DNA of 64,000 nt from a bacterium M00.F.Ca.ET.205.01.1.1 (GTDB lineage: Bacteria; Pseudomonadota; Alphaproteobacteria; Rhizobiales; Rhizobiaceae), in assembly GCA_004791255.1 (NCBI GenBank), contig SRUQ01000004.1, positions 200,031 through 264,030 on the forward strand, written 5' to 3'. Under the pieces are notes generated by a model. It worked only from the letters and a program-made list of their open reading frames with translations, was not told the DNA's origin and did no database searches. How positions within the stretch are numbered: position 1 is the first letter of the stretch; every line of letters starts with the position of its first letter. Below are positions 1 to 8,277 of the stretch, one piece after another. The translations under genes and the position numbers were made by a program.

Positions 1-1
1 T

Positions 2-406
2 GCCTATACCGGCGTGAAGGGTGAGAACCAGACGCCAGGCCTGAATTACGGCAAGGCGCTCTCGACCATTCCGGCGCACAAGATCGTGTTTTCGCTGGGC
101 GCACGCGTGCCGGATCGCGATCTGGAGTTCGGCGGCAGGGTTACCCACGCCTTCAAGGCGCTCAACAGCATTCAAGGCACGGCATCTTCGTCGGCAACGC
201 CGAGCGCCGAAGTGGTGCCGGCGGATGCCTGGACCACCGTCGACCTCTTCGCGTCGTGGAAACCGCAGTCGGGCCAGTTCGAAGGCTGGCAGGCGCAGTT
301 CGGCATCAACAACATCTTCAACGCCTATTACCGCGACGCTCTGGCGCTCGACTACGCCAAGGGCCGCACCTTCAAGCTGACATTGGCAAAACAACTGGAC
401 TGGTGA
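2..406 (+). CDS. TonB-dependent haem/iron receptor, C-terminal end (partial)
   Basis: The reading frame is open from the left edge of the window, so only the last 134 or so residues of the protein are present. The piece alternates short amphipathic strands with loops and contains the FGINNIFNAYYRDALALDY block, which is typical of the last strands of an outer-membrane TonB-dependent receptor barrel. It ends in an aromatic residue (KQLDW), the usual outer-membrane assembly signal. Such receptors move ferric siderophores or haem into the periplasm using energy from TonB. Two TonB-like genes and an IsdG-type haem-degrading enzyme follow directly, which makes haem the most likely ligand (HmuR/ShmR-like). 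The plug domain and ligand-binding residues lie outside the window, so the substrate is inferred from context only. Confidence 0.85.
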   Translation, partial: AYTGVKGENQTPGLNYGKALSTIPAHKIVFSLGARVPDRDLEFGGRVTHAFKALNSIQGTASSSATPSAEVVPADAWTTVDLFASWKPQSGQFEGWQAQFGINNIFNAYYRDALALDYAKGRTFKLTLAKQLDW

Positions 407-411
407 GATCG

Positions 412-843
412 ATGACAATCAAGGCGGCGATGACCTGTTTCCTGACCGCAGCGACGGTTGTTGCCGCCCTGATAAATCAGGCACAGGCCGAGAGCGCCAC
501 GCCGGCGCTCTCCCTGGAACTCAACGGCGCGCAGCCCTCGGACAAGGGGTGCCGGCTGACATTCGTGGTCGCCAACAATCTCGGTGCCGACCTGTCCAAG
601 GCGGCGTTCGAGATCGCGCTGTTCAACGATGCCGGCGTGGTCGACCGGCTGACCGTGCTCGACTTCAAGGACCTGCCGGCCGGAAAGACCAAGGTGACGC
701 GCTTCGACCTCGCCGGCACCGACTGCAGCAAGCTTGGCCGCGTGCTGATCAACAGCGCGACCGAGTGTGTCGGCGTGGAGCCATCGACTTGCATGCGCGG
801 CCTGAAGACCGCAAGCAAGGCCGGCATCGCCTTCGGCCTGTAG
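412..843 (+). CDS. Small secreted protein in the haem-uptake locus
   Basis: This 143-residue protein starts 5 bases after the receptor stop. It opens with a signal peptide (MTIKAAMTCFLTAATVVAAL, then an AQA cleavage site near residue 24). The mature part of about 120 residues has four cysteines in the second half, probably forming periplasmic disulphides, and alternating hydrophobic strands that suggest a beta-sandwich. I do not recognise a named family. Its position between a TonB-dependent receptor and tonB-like genes, with tight spacing, suggests one transcript and a periplasmic role in haem or iron uptake. A longer start in the same frame at 256 would overlap the receptor and is unlikely. 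Confidence 0.8.
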   Translation: MTIKAAMTCFLTAATVVAALINQAQAESATPALSLELNGAQPSDKGCRLTFVVANNLGADLSKAAFEIALFNDAGVVDRLTVLDFKDLPAGKTKVTRFDLAGTDCSKLGRVLINSATECVGVEPSTCMRGLKTASKAGIAFGL

Positions 844-855
844 GAGAGGGCGACA

Positions 856-2136
856 TTGGGTCTGGAACCGGCATTCTCGCAAGACACCGTGGCCTGGCCT
901 CCGGCCGGGCCCTTTGTCTTGTCGCTGGAGCCGGATGATCCGGACTTTGTCATTCCGCTCGGCTCGTTGCGGTCATCGCTGCGCGACACGCCGGAGAAAT
1001 ACACCATCGCTGACGCCAGCGGCGAACTGACCGCGATACCGGCCGAACCGCTCGGCGTGACGCGGACAAGAGAGCCGAGGCACAAGTGGAAAGCCGCGGT
1101 CATTTTCTCCTGCCTCCTTCATGCAGCTGCGGCATTGGCCTTCCTTGCCATAGGCGATGAGGCAGTACAGATCGAGGGCGCCGATCAGGACGGAATCATG
1201 CTGCTCGGCAATGCGCCCGAGGATCAGTCGGCGGCTGGCGACGTGGCGGAGGCCGCCCCAGAGTCGACCAAAGTGACGCTAGTCACCATGCTGGACGCAA
1301 AGCCGGTGGAAACCTTGGACGCGCAGCCGGTCACGGCGATGGAGACGACCAGGCCGGCCGACATCGTCGGGGCGCAAGCGTCGGCGACAACGACCGATCC
1401 GCTGCCCGAGATCCTCACCATCGATCCGCTGCAGCCTGACGAAGACGACAATTCCGTTCCGAAGCCGGCAATCCAGTCGACAACGACAGTCGAGGCATCG
1501 ACGGCAATGTCCGAGAGGACAACACCGGTCGAAACCTCGGAAACGGTCCCCGCCGAGCCGGAGCCGCAACCGGCGCAGGAAAAACTCCAACAGGCAAAAG
1601 CCGGAAAAGCCAAACCGGCGAAACCCAAAAAGCCCGAGCCCGAGAAAAGGCCGGTGAGGAAAGCGCAGAAGGCCGAGCCGCCGAAGAAAGCGGAAAAGGC
1701 GCCTGAAAAGCCAGGCAAGGCCAAGCCGAAGGCAAAGGCCGGCTCCGGCGGCCAGAACGAGGCCGACGCCAGGCGTGGTGTCGCCGACGGCCAGACCGAA
1801 GGCGGGACGGCGAGCAGAAGCCAGGGCGGCAAGTCCGCCGTCGGCAATGCATCCGCATCCAATTACCCCGGCAAGGTCGCCGCCAGACTGCGGCGCGCCT
1901 CGCGCGGCATTTCGAGCTCCGCACGAGCAAAGGCGCGCAACGACGTCCAGGTGAGCTTCACCATCGATGCCAATGGCGGCGTTGGCGGCGTGCGCATCGC
2001 GCGCAGTTCCGGCTCGCCTGAACTCGACGAGGCGGCGCTGGCGATCATCCGCCGTGCGGCGCCCTTTCCACCCATACCGGCCGACACTGGCCGGTCGAGC
2101 TGGAGTTTCTCCTTGCCGCTCGGCCTGGCGCGCTGA
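856..2136 (+). CDS. TonB-like energy transducer, copy 1
   Basis: The 426-residue product has the TonB plan. A cytoplasmic N-terminus of about 75 residues is followed by one membrane helix (AVIFSCLLHAAAALAFLAI, about residues 79-97). A long periplasmic linker comes next, ending in a Lys/Pro-rich stretch at roughly 240-300. A C-terminal TonB domain occupies about 335-426 (VQVSFTIDANGGVGGVRI, then SSGSPELDEAALAIIRRA). TonB couples the inner-membrane proton gradient to outer-membrane receptors. The start is a TTG preceded by a strong AGGAGAGGG ribosome site about 6 bases upstream; no ATG lies near. It is followed after 5 bases by a related gene. ExbB and ExbD are not in the window. Confidence 0.88.
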   Translation: MGLEPAFSQDTVAWPPAGPFVLSLEPDDPDFVIPLGSLRSSLRDTPEKYTIADASGELTAIPAEPLGVTRTREPRHKWKAAVIFSCLLHAAAALAFLAIGDEAVQIEGADQDGIMLLGNAPEDQSAAGDVAEAAPESTKVTLVTMLDAKPVETLDAQPVTAMETTRPADIVGAQASATTTDPLPEILTIDPLQPDEDDNSVPKPAIQSTTTVEASTAMSERTTPVETSETVPAEPEPQPAQEKLQQAKAGKAKPAKPKKPEPEKRPVRKAQKAEPPKKAEKAPEKPGKAKPKAKAGSGGQNEADARRGVADGQTEGGTASRSQGGKSAVGNASASNYPGKVAARLRRASRGISSSARAKARNDVQVSFTIDANGGVGGVRIARSSGSPELDEAALAIIRRAAPFPPIPADTGRSSWSFSLPLGLAR

Positions 2137-2141
2137 TCCAC

Positions 2142-3257
2142 ATGCTGCACGCGCAATCCGCATTCGCAGGAAACGCCATGGCCTGGCCCGCGGCCGGGCC
2201 AGATGCAAGCGATCTTGATTTGACAATTCGCCGTCGGTCGCGGCAGGTCTCGCCGCGAGACATGCAGGACATCAATCCCCTCCCCGATGACGGGCTGTCG
2301 ATTGCGCCGACAGAGCGGCTAGCGCGGCAGCCAGCCGGCAATGGCAAATGGCCGGCGGCGATCGTCATCTCCTGCGCACTCCATGCCGCCGTCGCGGCGG
2401 CCTTCTTCATCACGCCCAAGGGAGCATTCGACCTGCAGGACGCGCTGCAGTCGGAAGGCACCGATCAGGCCGGCGACAAGGTGGCCGGCAGCGCGCTGGA
2501 CCGGGAATCCCAGGCAGTGAACGTGATCCTGGTACCCAACAAGCAGCCAGCCAAACCGACGCCGGCTCGTCCCAGTCCACCGCCTCAGCCATCGCAGCCG
2601 GCCAGGCAGGTGATGCCCACGCCAAAGCCACCGGTCGAAGCTCAGCCGACACGAGAAGCAGCCACACCGCCTGTCGCCGAACCGGCAAGGCAGCCTTCGG
2701 CAACGCCAGACATATTGGTCGCCAACGCGGCTCGCGACGACAACCAGAGCGTGGCGGCAAAGACCGGAGAGCCGGCCGCGCCCACCATTCAGCCCGAAAT
2801 CCCGGAAGCGACAGTCGCTGCAACCGCACGGCCGCCGATTCCAAGCCCAAGGCCGACGCCACGAGCCGCCGCGGCAGCGAGCCAAGCAGACAAGAAAAGC
2901 GGCGCAGCCGACGGCCAGGTCCGTTCCGCGCCAACGGCCAGCAAGGGCAAAACGCAAAAAGAGGCCGGCAGCGCGGTGGAAGACACCTACCGAAGCAACG
3001 TCTTTAGTAAACTCGGCAGCATCAATCGTACTCTGCCGCCTTCACTGCAGCTGTCCGCTCGTAGCAATGCGGCTGTCGTCTTCGTCATTGGCAGGAAGGG
3101 CAACATAGATGAGTTGCGCATTCTGGAAAGTTCAGGATCGGCGGCTTTCGATCAGGCCGCGCTGGGCATTGTGCGCAAAGCTGCTCCCTTCCCTCCGATT
3201 CCTCCGCAGGCTGAAAGCCCGACTTTGAAGTTCGAGGTCGGAATCGGCCCATTTTGA
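2142..3257 (+). CDS. TonB-like energy transducer, copy 2
   Basis: This 371-residue protein is a diverged paralogue of the gene just upstream. Its N-terminus (AFAGNAMAWPAAGP) matches that of copy 1 (AFSQDTVAWPPAGP), which supports the start at 2142 rather than a later ATG. A membrane helix lies at about residues 69-86 (AAIVISCALHAAVAAAFFI), followed by a Pro/Ala-rich linker and a C-terminal TonB domain from about residue 285 to the end (NAAVVFVIGRKGNIDELRIL, FDQAALGIVRKAAPFPPIP). Two TonB-like genes side by side may serve different receptors or form mixed complexes. It is almost certainly cotranscribed with copy 1. Confidence 0.85.
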   Translation: MLHAQSAFAGNAMAWPAAGPDASDLDLTIRRRSRQVSPRDMQDINPLPDDGLSIAPTERLARQPAGNGKWPAAIVISCALHAAVAAAFFITPKGAFDLQDALQSEGTDQAGDKVAGSALDRESQAVNVILVPNKQPAKPTPARPSPPPQPSQPARQVMPTPKPPVEAQPTREAATPPVAEPARQPSATPDILVANAARDDNQSVAAKTGEPAAPTIQPEIPEATVAATARPPIPSPRPTPRAAAAASQADKKSGAADGQVRSAPTASKGKTQKEAGSAVEDTYRSNVFSKLGSINRTLPPSLQLSARSNAAVVFVIGRKGNIDELRILESSGSAAFDQAALGIVRKAAPFPPIPPQAESPTLKFEVGIGPF

Positions 3258-3312
3258 ATGGGCAACGAACAAACCGTGCCACCACCACCAACAATCGCGT
3301 GAAAGGACCCCC

Positions 3313-3627
3313 ATGTACATCGCCATGAACCGCTTCAAGGTGCAGAACGGCTCGGAGACCGATTTCGAAGCCATATGGAAGAACCGCGATTCCAGCCTTG
3401 CCGAGATGAAGGGTTTTCGCGAATTCCATCTGCTGCGCGGCCCGCTCAACGAGACCGAGGGCTACACGCTGTTTGCGTCGCACACGGTGTGGGCGAGTCA
3501 CGACGATTTCGTCGCCTGGACCAAATCGGAGAATTTTCGCGCCGCCCACAGGAATGTCGGGACCACGAAAGTCCACTATCTCGGCCACCCGCAATTCGAG
3601 GGTTTTTCGGTCGTGGAAGGCGCCTGA
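3313..3627 (+). CDS. IsdG-type haem-degrading monooxygenase (HmuQ/HmuD-like)
   Basis: The 104-residue protein belongs to the antibiotic-biosynthesis-monooxygenase fold. It carries the three residues used by IsdG-type haem oxygenases: Asn6 (MYIAMNRF), Trp69 (DDFVAWTKS) and His79 (NFRAAHRN). The ten-residue spacing between Trp and His matches IsdG. Family members open the haem ring with O2 to release iron; rhizobial homologues are HmuQ and HmuD. Its place directly after receptor and tonB genes fits cytoplasmic degradation of imported haem. A good ribosome site (GAAAGGA) lies just before the ATG. General annotation tools would name only the monooxygenase fold; the haem role is inferred from the residues and the locus. 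Confidence 0.82.
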   Translation: MYIAMNRFKVQNGSETDFEAIWKNRDSSLAEMKGFREFHLLRGPLNETEGYTLFASHTVWASHDDFVAWTKSENFRAAHRNVGTTKVHYLGHPQFEGFSVVEGA

Positions 3628-3629
3628 CG

Positions 3630-4001
3630 ATGGCAACACAGGCTGTGGATCCGGCGCGTTCGATCCCGATCTTGCCCTCTCCGGACATCACTGCGACGCG
3701 CGATTTCTACCGCGACGCGCTTGGCTTCGGCGTCGTCGCGCCGGAGATGGACGACTATCTGATCGTGCGTCGCGGCGAGATCGAAATCCATTTCTGGATG
3801 AGCGACGACCGCAAGCTGCCGGAGGTCTCGTCCTGCTACATCAGGGGCGGCGAAGTGCCGGCGCTGCACGCCGAGTTCTCGGCGCGTGGCGTCGAAAAGC
3901 TCAGCCCGTTCACCGTGCGGCCCTGGAACATGAAGGAGTTCTATATCTGGGATCCGCACGGCAATCTGTTGAAGTTCGGCTGCGCACCCGAAGAGGTGTA
4001 A
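3630..4001 (+). CDS. VOC (glyoxalase/bleomycin-resistance) family protein
   Basis: The 123-residue protein starts 2 bases after the haem-degrading enzyme and is probably cotranslated with it. It has the vicinal-oxygen-chelate pattern: an early ITATRDFYRDALGF motif, a central EIEIHFWM strand and a closing strand with YIWDPHGNLLKFG. Possible metal ligands are His in EIHFW and the final acidic or polar positions, but the set is not clear enough to assign chemistry. Members include dioxygenases, glyoxalases and antibiotic-binding proteins. A link to haem metabolism is suggested only by the tight coupling. Confidence 0.8.
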   Translation: MATQAVDPARSIPILPSPDITATRDFYRDALGFGVVAPEMDDYLIVRRGEIEIHFWMSDDRKLPEVSSCYIRGGEVPALHAEFSARGVEKLSPFTVRPWNMKEFYIWDPHGNLLKFGCAPEEV

Positions 4002-4013
4002 CGCAGCCGAATT

Positions 4014-7000
4014 TCATGCAGCGGCGAGCAGGCTGGCATTGCCGCCTGCCGCTGTCGTGTCGACGCAGACGGCGCGCTCATGCGCATAGGCCGCCGGGTT
4101 GAGCACCTCGCTGACCAGCGGCACGATCGGGCCCGAGCGCTCGGCCATCACCTTGCGCACGATGCGCGACGCTTCCGGCGTGCCGGAGAAGGCGACGACG
4201 TCGACGCGAAGCGAGCGCGCCTCGACCGGATCAGGGCGGCCATCGATGGCTGCCAGCGGCAGGCCCTTGCCGGTCAGCGCGGAGAGTGCCGCCGGCGCGC
4301 CCGGCGCGACCGCCAGCACCGCATTGCCGGCGGCAAGCGCCTGGATGGTCTGCGCAAGCAGCGTGTCGCCGTCCGGTCCCAGGCACAGCACCCGCCCGCG
4401 TGGCGACAGCGACAGCGTGTTGGCCTCGCCGGTCGGCCCGGGCAGGTCGACCTGGCCGAAGTCGATGCCGGCAGCCGCACCGATCGCCGCCGCACCCTTG
4501 CCACGCAGATGCTTTCTCAGGATGGCGATGCGATCCGGCCGGGTCGACCAGCCGCCGAGCGCCGGATCGGGCAGATTGTCGGCAAGCTCGGTCGCCGTCA
4601 CCTTGCGACCATCGGCCAGATGCGTGCCCGCCTCCGGCCCCTTGCGGAAGCGCCGGAGATAGTGCGGCCCGCCGGCCTTCGGTCCGGTACCGGAAAGCCC
4701 CTCGCCGCCAAACGGCTGCGAGCCGACGACAGCGCCGATCTGGTTGCGGTTGACGTAGATGTTGCCGGCATGGATGCCGTCGACGAAATGCTGCACGCGG
4801 CCTTCGATGCGGGTGTGCAGGCCGAAGGTGAGCCCATAGCCCTTGCGGTTGATGGCGGCGATCACGGTGTCGATCTCGTCCGCCTCGAAGGTCGCGACAT
4901 GCAGCACCGGCCCGAACACCTCGCGTTCCATTTCCTCGATGCCCTTGACCCTGAACACATGCGGCGCGACGAAGCGGCCCTCCTTCGGCGCCTCCAGCTT
5001 GGCGATCAGCCGGCCCTGCAGGCCCATTTTCGTGCAATAGTCGCGGATCGAGCTTTGCGCCTCCTCGTCGATGACCGGGCCGACATCGGTCGAAATCTGC
5101 CAGGGATCGCCGAGATTGAGCGCTTCCATGGCGCCCTTCAGCATCTCCAGCATCTTCTTCTCGACATCCTTCTGCACATAGAGCACGCGCAGCGCCGAAC
5201 AGCGCTGGCCGGCGCTCTGGAAGGAGGAAGCCAGGATATCGCGTACCGCCTGCTCGGGCAGAGCTGTGGAATCGACGATCATGGCGTTGAGACCGCCGGT
5301 CTCGGCAATCAGCATGGCATCGGGTGCCGCGGTCTCGGCCAGCTGCTTCTCGATCAGCTTGGCGACCTCGGTCGAGCCGGTGAAGCAGACGCCGGCAATG
5401 CGCGGATCAGCCGTCAGCGGGCCGCCGACCGACGGGCCGTCGCCGGGCAGCAACTGGATGACATCTTCCGGCACGCCGGCTTCGCGCAGCAGTTCCACGG
5501 CGCGGAAAGCGATCAGCGGCGTCTGCTCGGCAGGCTTGGCGATCACCGAATTGCCGGTGACGAGGGCCGCCGCGATCTGGCCGGTGAAGATGGCGAGCGG
5601 GAAATTCCAAGGCGAGATGCATACGATCGCTCCGCGCGCTTCCGTTCCGGCCTCGGCATTGGCGGCTTCGGCGGCGTAATAGCGCAGGAAGTCGACGGCC
5701 TCGCGCACTTCCGCCACCCCGTCGGCCAGCGACTTACCGGCCTCGCGAGTGGCAAGCGCAAAGAACTCGACGGCGTTGGCCTCGTAGAGGTCAGCGGCGC
5801 GGTTGAGGATGGCGGCACGTTCCGCGACGGGACGCTTCGCCCAGGCCGGCTGCGCCTCCACGGCGAAGCGCACGGCGGTCGCAACCTGCTTGGCCGCCGC
5901 CTCGTGAACAGTGCCGACGATCTCGTCGGGCTTGGCCGGATTGACCACCTGATGCTGCTTACCATAACCGGCGGCACGCGTGATCGGCTTCGCATGCCAG
6001 CGGTCCGCCCCCGCAAAGGCCGCCTTTGCCTTATCGATCGCCGCCAGCGTCACCGGGTCGGTAATGTCGTAACCCTTCGAGTTGCGCCGACCCGAGCCGA
6101 AGATCGTCGCAGGGCGATCGATTGCCGGATTGGCGGCCGGACCCTGGCTCTCGACCGTGTCGAGCGGGTCGCGCGCGATATCCTCCGGCTCGACCTCCTC
6201 GTCGGTCAGCTGGTGCACGAAGGAGGAGTTGGCGCCGTTCTCAAGCAGTCGCCGGACCAGATAGGCCAACAAATCCGAATGCGCGCCGACCGGCGCATAG
6301 ATGCGGCAGCGCGTGCCCTCGGCCTGGCGCACCGTCTCGTGCAGTGCCTCGCCCATGCCGTGCAGGCGCTGGAACTCGAAGGAATCGCGATTTGCCGCCA
6401 TCGACAGTATGGCCGCGACGGTGTGCGCATTGTGGGTGGCGAATTGCGGATAGATGCGGTCGGTCATGCCAAGCAGCTTCTTCGCGCAGGCCATGTAGGA
6501 AACGTCGGTGTTTGCCTTGCGGGTGAAGACGGGATAGCCCGACAGCCCGAGCGCCTGCGCCCGCTTGATTTCGGTGTCCCAATAGGCGCCCTTGACCAGC
6601 CGCACCATGATGTTGCGGTCGTATTTCTTCGCCAGCGTATAAAGCCAGTCGATGGCGAAAGCCGCACGCGGCCCATAGGCCTGCACGACGACGCCAAAAC
6701 CGTTCCAGCCGGCAAGCTCCGGCTCGGCTAGAACGCGTTCGATCACGTCGAGCGACAGGTCGAGACGGTCGGCCTCCTCGGCGTCGATGTTGAGGCCCAT
6801 GCGCGAATGCCTGGCGGCGAGCGCCAGCGACAGCAGCCGCTCGGCCATGACCGGCAGCATCTCCTCCTTCTGCGCCACCTCGTAGCGCGGATGCAGCGCC
6901 GACAGCTTCACCGAGATGCCGTGGTTGTGGCGGATATCGGGACCATTGGAGCCGGCATCGAGCGACGAAATCGCATCGGCATAGGCCTTGTGATAGCGTA

Positions 7001-7622
7001 GCGCATCGGCCTCGGTGCGGGCCGCCTCGCCCAGCATGTCGAAGGAATAGAGATATCCCTTCTGCGTCATCGGCCGCCCGCGCTTGACGGCCTCGGCGAT
7101 GGTGCGGCCGAGCACGAACTGTTCGCCCATTTCGCGCATGGCGGCGGCCACCGCCTTGCGGATGACCGGCTCGCCCAGCCGCCGCACCATCGAGCGCAGC
7201 GTGCCTTCGATGCCGCCCTCGCCTTCGTCAAGCACGCGGCCGGTCAGCATCAGCGCCCAGGTCGAGGCGTTGACGAAGATCGAGCTTGAACCGCCCGAAT
7301 GCGCTGACCAATCATGCGGCGCGATCTTGTCGGCGATCAGATCGTCCATCGTCTCGGTGTCGGGCACGCGCAGCAGCGCCTCGGCCAGGCACATCAGCGC
7401 CACGCCTTCCTTGGTGGAAAGCCCATAGGCGGAGAGAAAGACTTCCATCAGCCGGGGATCCGACGAGCCGCGCACCGCCCGCACCAGATCGGCGGCACGG
7501 GCCGAGATCGCCTTGCGATCGCCGGCGGAAAGGCCGGTCGCCTCGGTCAGCCGTTTTACAGCTTCATCCTCATCGGGCAGGTAGTTGGCGCGAATCTGCT
7601 GGCGGATGGCGTCGAGCGGCAT
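4014..7622 (-). CDS. putA: Bifunctional proline dehydrogenase / P5C dehydrogenase PutA
   Basis: The 1202-residue protein oxidises proline to glutamate in two steps. An N-terminal alpha-domain is followed by a FAD-dependent proline dehydrogenase barrel at about 140-450 (NIMVRLVKGAYWDTEIKRAQ, ATHNAHTVAAI). An aldehyde dehydrogenase domain follows at about 520-990, with SPWNFPLAIFTGQIAAALV, the general base region ETGGLNAMIVDSTALPEQ and the nucleophile in QSAGQRCSALR. A further C-terminal ALDH-like domain of about 200 residues closes the protein. There is no ribbon-helix-helix DNA-binding domain at the N-terminus, so this PutA cannot repress its own gene; the divergent Lrp-type gene supplies regulation. 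The start at MPLDAIRQQIRANYL fits family alignments; a longer frame to 7709 is unlikely. Confidence 0.97.
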   Translation of the reverse strand: MPLDAIRQQIRANYLPDEDEAVKRLTEATGLSAGDRKAISARAADLVRAVRGSSDPRLMEVFLSAYGLSTKEGVALMCLAEALLRVPDTETMDDLIADKIAPHDWSAHSGGSSSIFVNASTWALMLTGRVLDEGEGGIEGTLRSMVRRLGEPVIRKAVAAAMREMGEQFVLGRTIAEAVKRGRPMTQKGYLYSFDMLGEAARTEADALRYHKAYADAISSLDAGSNGPDIRHNHGISVKLSALHPRYEVAQKEEMLPVMAERLLSLALAARHSRMGLNIDAEEADRLDLSLDVIERVLAEPELAGWNGFGVVVQAYGPRAAFAIDWLYTLAKKYDRNIMVRLVKGAYWDTEIKRAQALGLSGYPVFTRKANTDVSYMACAKKLLGMTDRIYPQFATHNAHTVAAILSMAANRDSFEFQRLHGMGEALHETVRQAEGTRCRIYAPVGAHSDLLAYLVRRLLENGANSSFVHQLTDEEVEPEDIARDPLDTVESQGPAANPAIDRPATIFGSGRRNSKGYDITDPVTLAAIDKAKAAFAGADRWHAKPITRAAGYGKQHQVVNPAKPDEIVGTVHEAAAKQVATAVRFAVEAQPAWAKRPVAERAAILNRAADLYEANAVEFFALATREAGKSLADGVAEVREAVDFLRYYAAEAANAEAGTEARGAIVCISPWNFPLAIFTGQIAAALVTGNSVIAKPAEQTPLIAFRAVELLREAGVPEDVIQLLPGDGPSVGGPLTADPRIAGVCFTGSTEVAKLIEKQLAETAAPDAMLIAETGGLNAMIVDSTALPEQAVRDILASSFQSAGQRCSALRVLYVQKDVEKKMLEMLKGAMEALNLGDPWQISTDVGPVIDEEAQSSIRDYCTKMGLQGRLIAKLEAPKEGRFVAPHVFRVKGIEEMEREVFGPVLHVATFEADEIDTVIAAINRKGYGLTFGLHTRIEGRVQHFVDGIHAGNIYVNRNQIGAVVGSQPFGGEGLSGTGPKAGGPHYLRRFRKGPEAGTHLADGRKVTATELADNLPDPALGGWSTRPDRIAILRKHLRGKGAAAIGAAAGIDFGQVDLPGPTGEANTLSLSPRGRVLCLGPDGDTLLAQTIQALAAGNAVLAVAPGAPAALSALTGKGLPLAAIDGRPDPVEARSLRVDVVAFSGTPEASRIVRKVMAERSGPIVPLVSEVLNPAAYAHERAVCVDTTAAGGNASLLAAA

Positions 7623-7674
7623 ATCGGTCCCATGAAGCGAGCGTGTTGGCACGGAATGGCGCAAGCTAGCATAT

Positions 7675-7688
7675 CCGCGAATTCGCGG
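7675..7688. promoter_or_regulatory. Perfect 14-bp palindrome between putA and putR
   Basis: CCGCGAATTCGCGG is a perfect palindrome about 53 bases upstream of the putA start, inside the 144-bp divergent promoter region. It could be an operator for PutR or another regulator; no binding protein can be assigned from sequence alone. Confidence 0.4.
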
Positions 7689-7735
7689 TCGGTCTGAAGA
7701 AATCGACAAGGCAGATCAAACGATCTATCCTATAT

Positions 7736-7755
7736 CCTGAAAGCAATCATTCAGG
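7736..7755. promoter_or_regulatory. Candidate PutR (Lrp-type) operator
   Basis: CCTGAA and TTCAGG form an inverted repeat separated by AT-rich AGCAATCA, ending 11 bases before the putR start codon. Lrp/AsnC regulators bind imperfect palindromes of this length with an AT-rich centre, so this is a plausible autoregulatory site that may also control putA. Confidence 0.4.
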
Positions 7756-7766
7756 CTACATTCTCG

Positions 7767-8219
7767 ATGACCGAAGACCAATTGGACCGCATTGACAGAA
7801 ACATCCTATCCGCGCTGGCAGGCGATGGCCGGCTTTCCATGTCGGAGCTCGCGGCAAAGGTCGGTCTCTCCAAGACGCCGGTGCAGGCGCGGGTTAAGCG
7901 GCTGGAGAAGGATGGCTATATCAGGGGCTACCAGGCGATCATCGACCGCGAGCGCATGGGCGAAGGTCATGTCGCCTTCGTCCAGGTGAAATTGTCGGAC
8001 ACACGTTCCGCGGCGCTCGACGCATTCAATCGCGCCGTCCAGAGCGTGCCGGAGATCGAACAATGCCACATGATGGCGTCGAGCTTCGACTACCTGCTCA
8101 AGGTCCGCACCCGCGACATCGCCGCCTATCGCCGCGTGCTGGGCGAGCGCATCTCGGCCCTCCCCCACGTCGCCCAGACCTCGACCTTCGTGGCCATGGA
8201 GACTGTGAAGGACCGATGA
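7767..8219 (+). CDS. putR: Lrp/AsnC-family regulator of proline use PutR
   Basis: The 150-residue protein has an N-terminal winged helix-turn-helix (about residues 8-65; LSMSELAAKVGLSKTPVQAR, then VKRLEKDGYIRGYQAII). A C-terminal RAM/AsnC ligand-binding domain occupies about 70-145 (VPEIEQCHMMASSFDYLLKV). It is transcribed divergently from putA, 144 bp apart. In rhizobia and Agrobacterium an Lrp-type PutR activates putA in response to proline and represses itself, which fits this arrangement and the lack of a DNA-binding domain in PutA. Confidence 0.92.
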   Translation: MTEDQLDRIDRNILSALAGDGRLSMSELAAKVGLSKTPVQARVKRLEKDGYIRGYQAIIDRERMGEGHVAFVQVKLSDTRSAALDAFNRAVQSVPEIEQCHMMASSFDYLLKVRTRDIAAYRRVLGERISALPHVAQTSTFVAMETVKDR

Positions 8220-8220
8220 C

Positions 8221-8263
8221 CATGATTCCGAAAAGTGGAAGCCGGTTTTCGGACAAGATCATG
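8221..8263. repeat. Intergenic palindromic element between convergent genes
   Basis: An 11-bp arm CCGAAAAGTGG (8228-8238) faces CCGGTTTTCGG (8242-8252) across a 3-base spacer, with outer CATGAT...GATCATG arms extending the dyad. The element fills the 58-bp gap between the convergent ends of putR and the peroxidase gene and could act as a two-way terminator. I recall very similar palindromes scattered between genes in rhizobia, so it is probably a dispersed repeat, although only one copy is visible here. Confidence 0.55.
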
Positions 8264-8277
8264 GTCAGACAGCGCGT

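Noticed and set aside
4080..6731. 883-codon plus-strand frame opposite putA
   Set aside because: It is a mirror of the high-GC codon pattern of putA, rich in Arg, Gly and Ala, with no domain or ribosome site.
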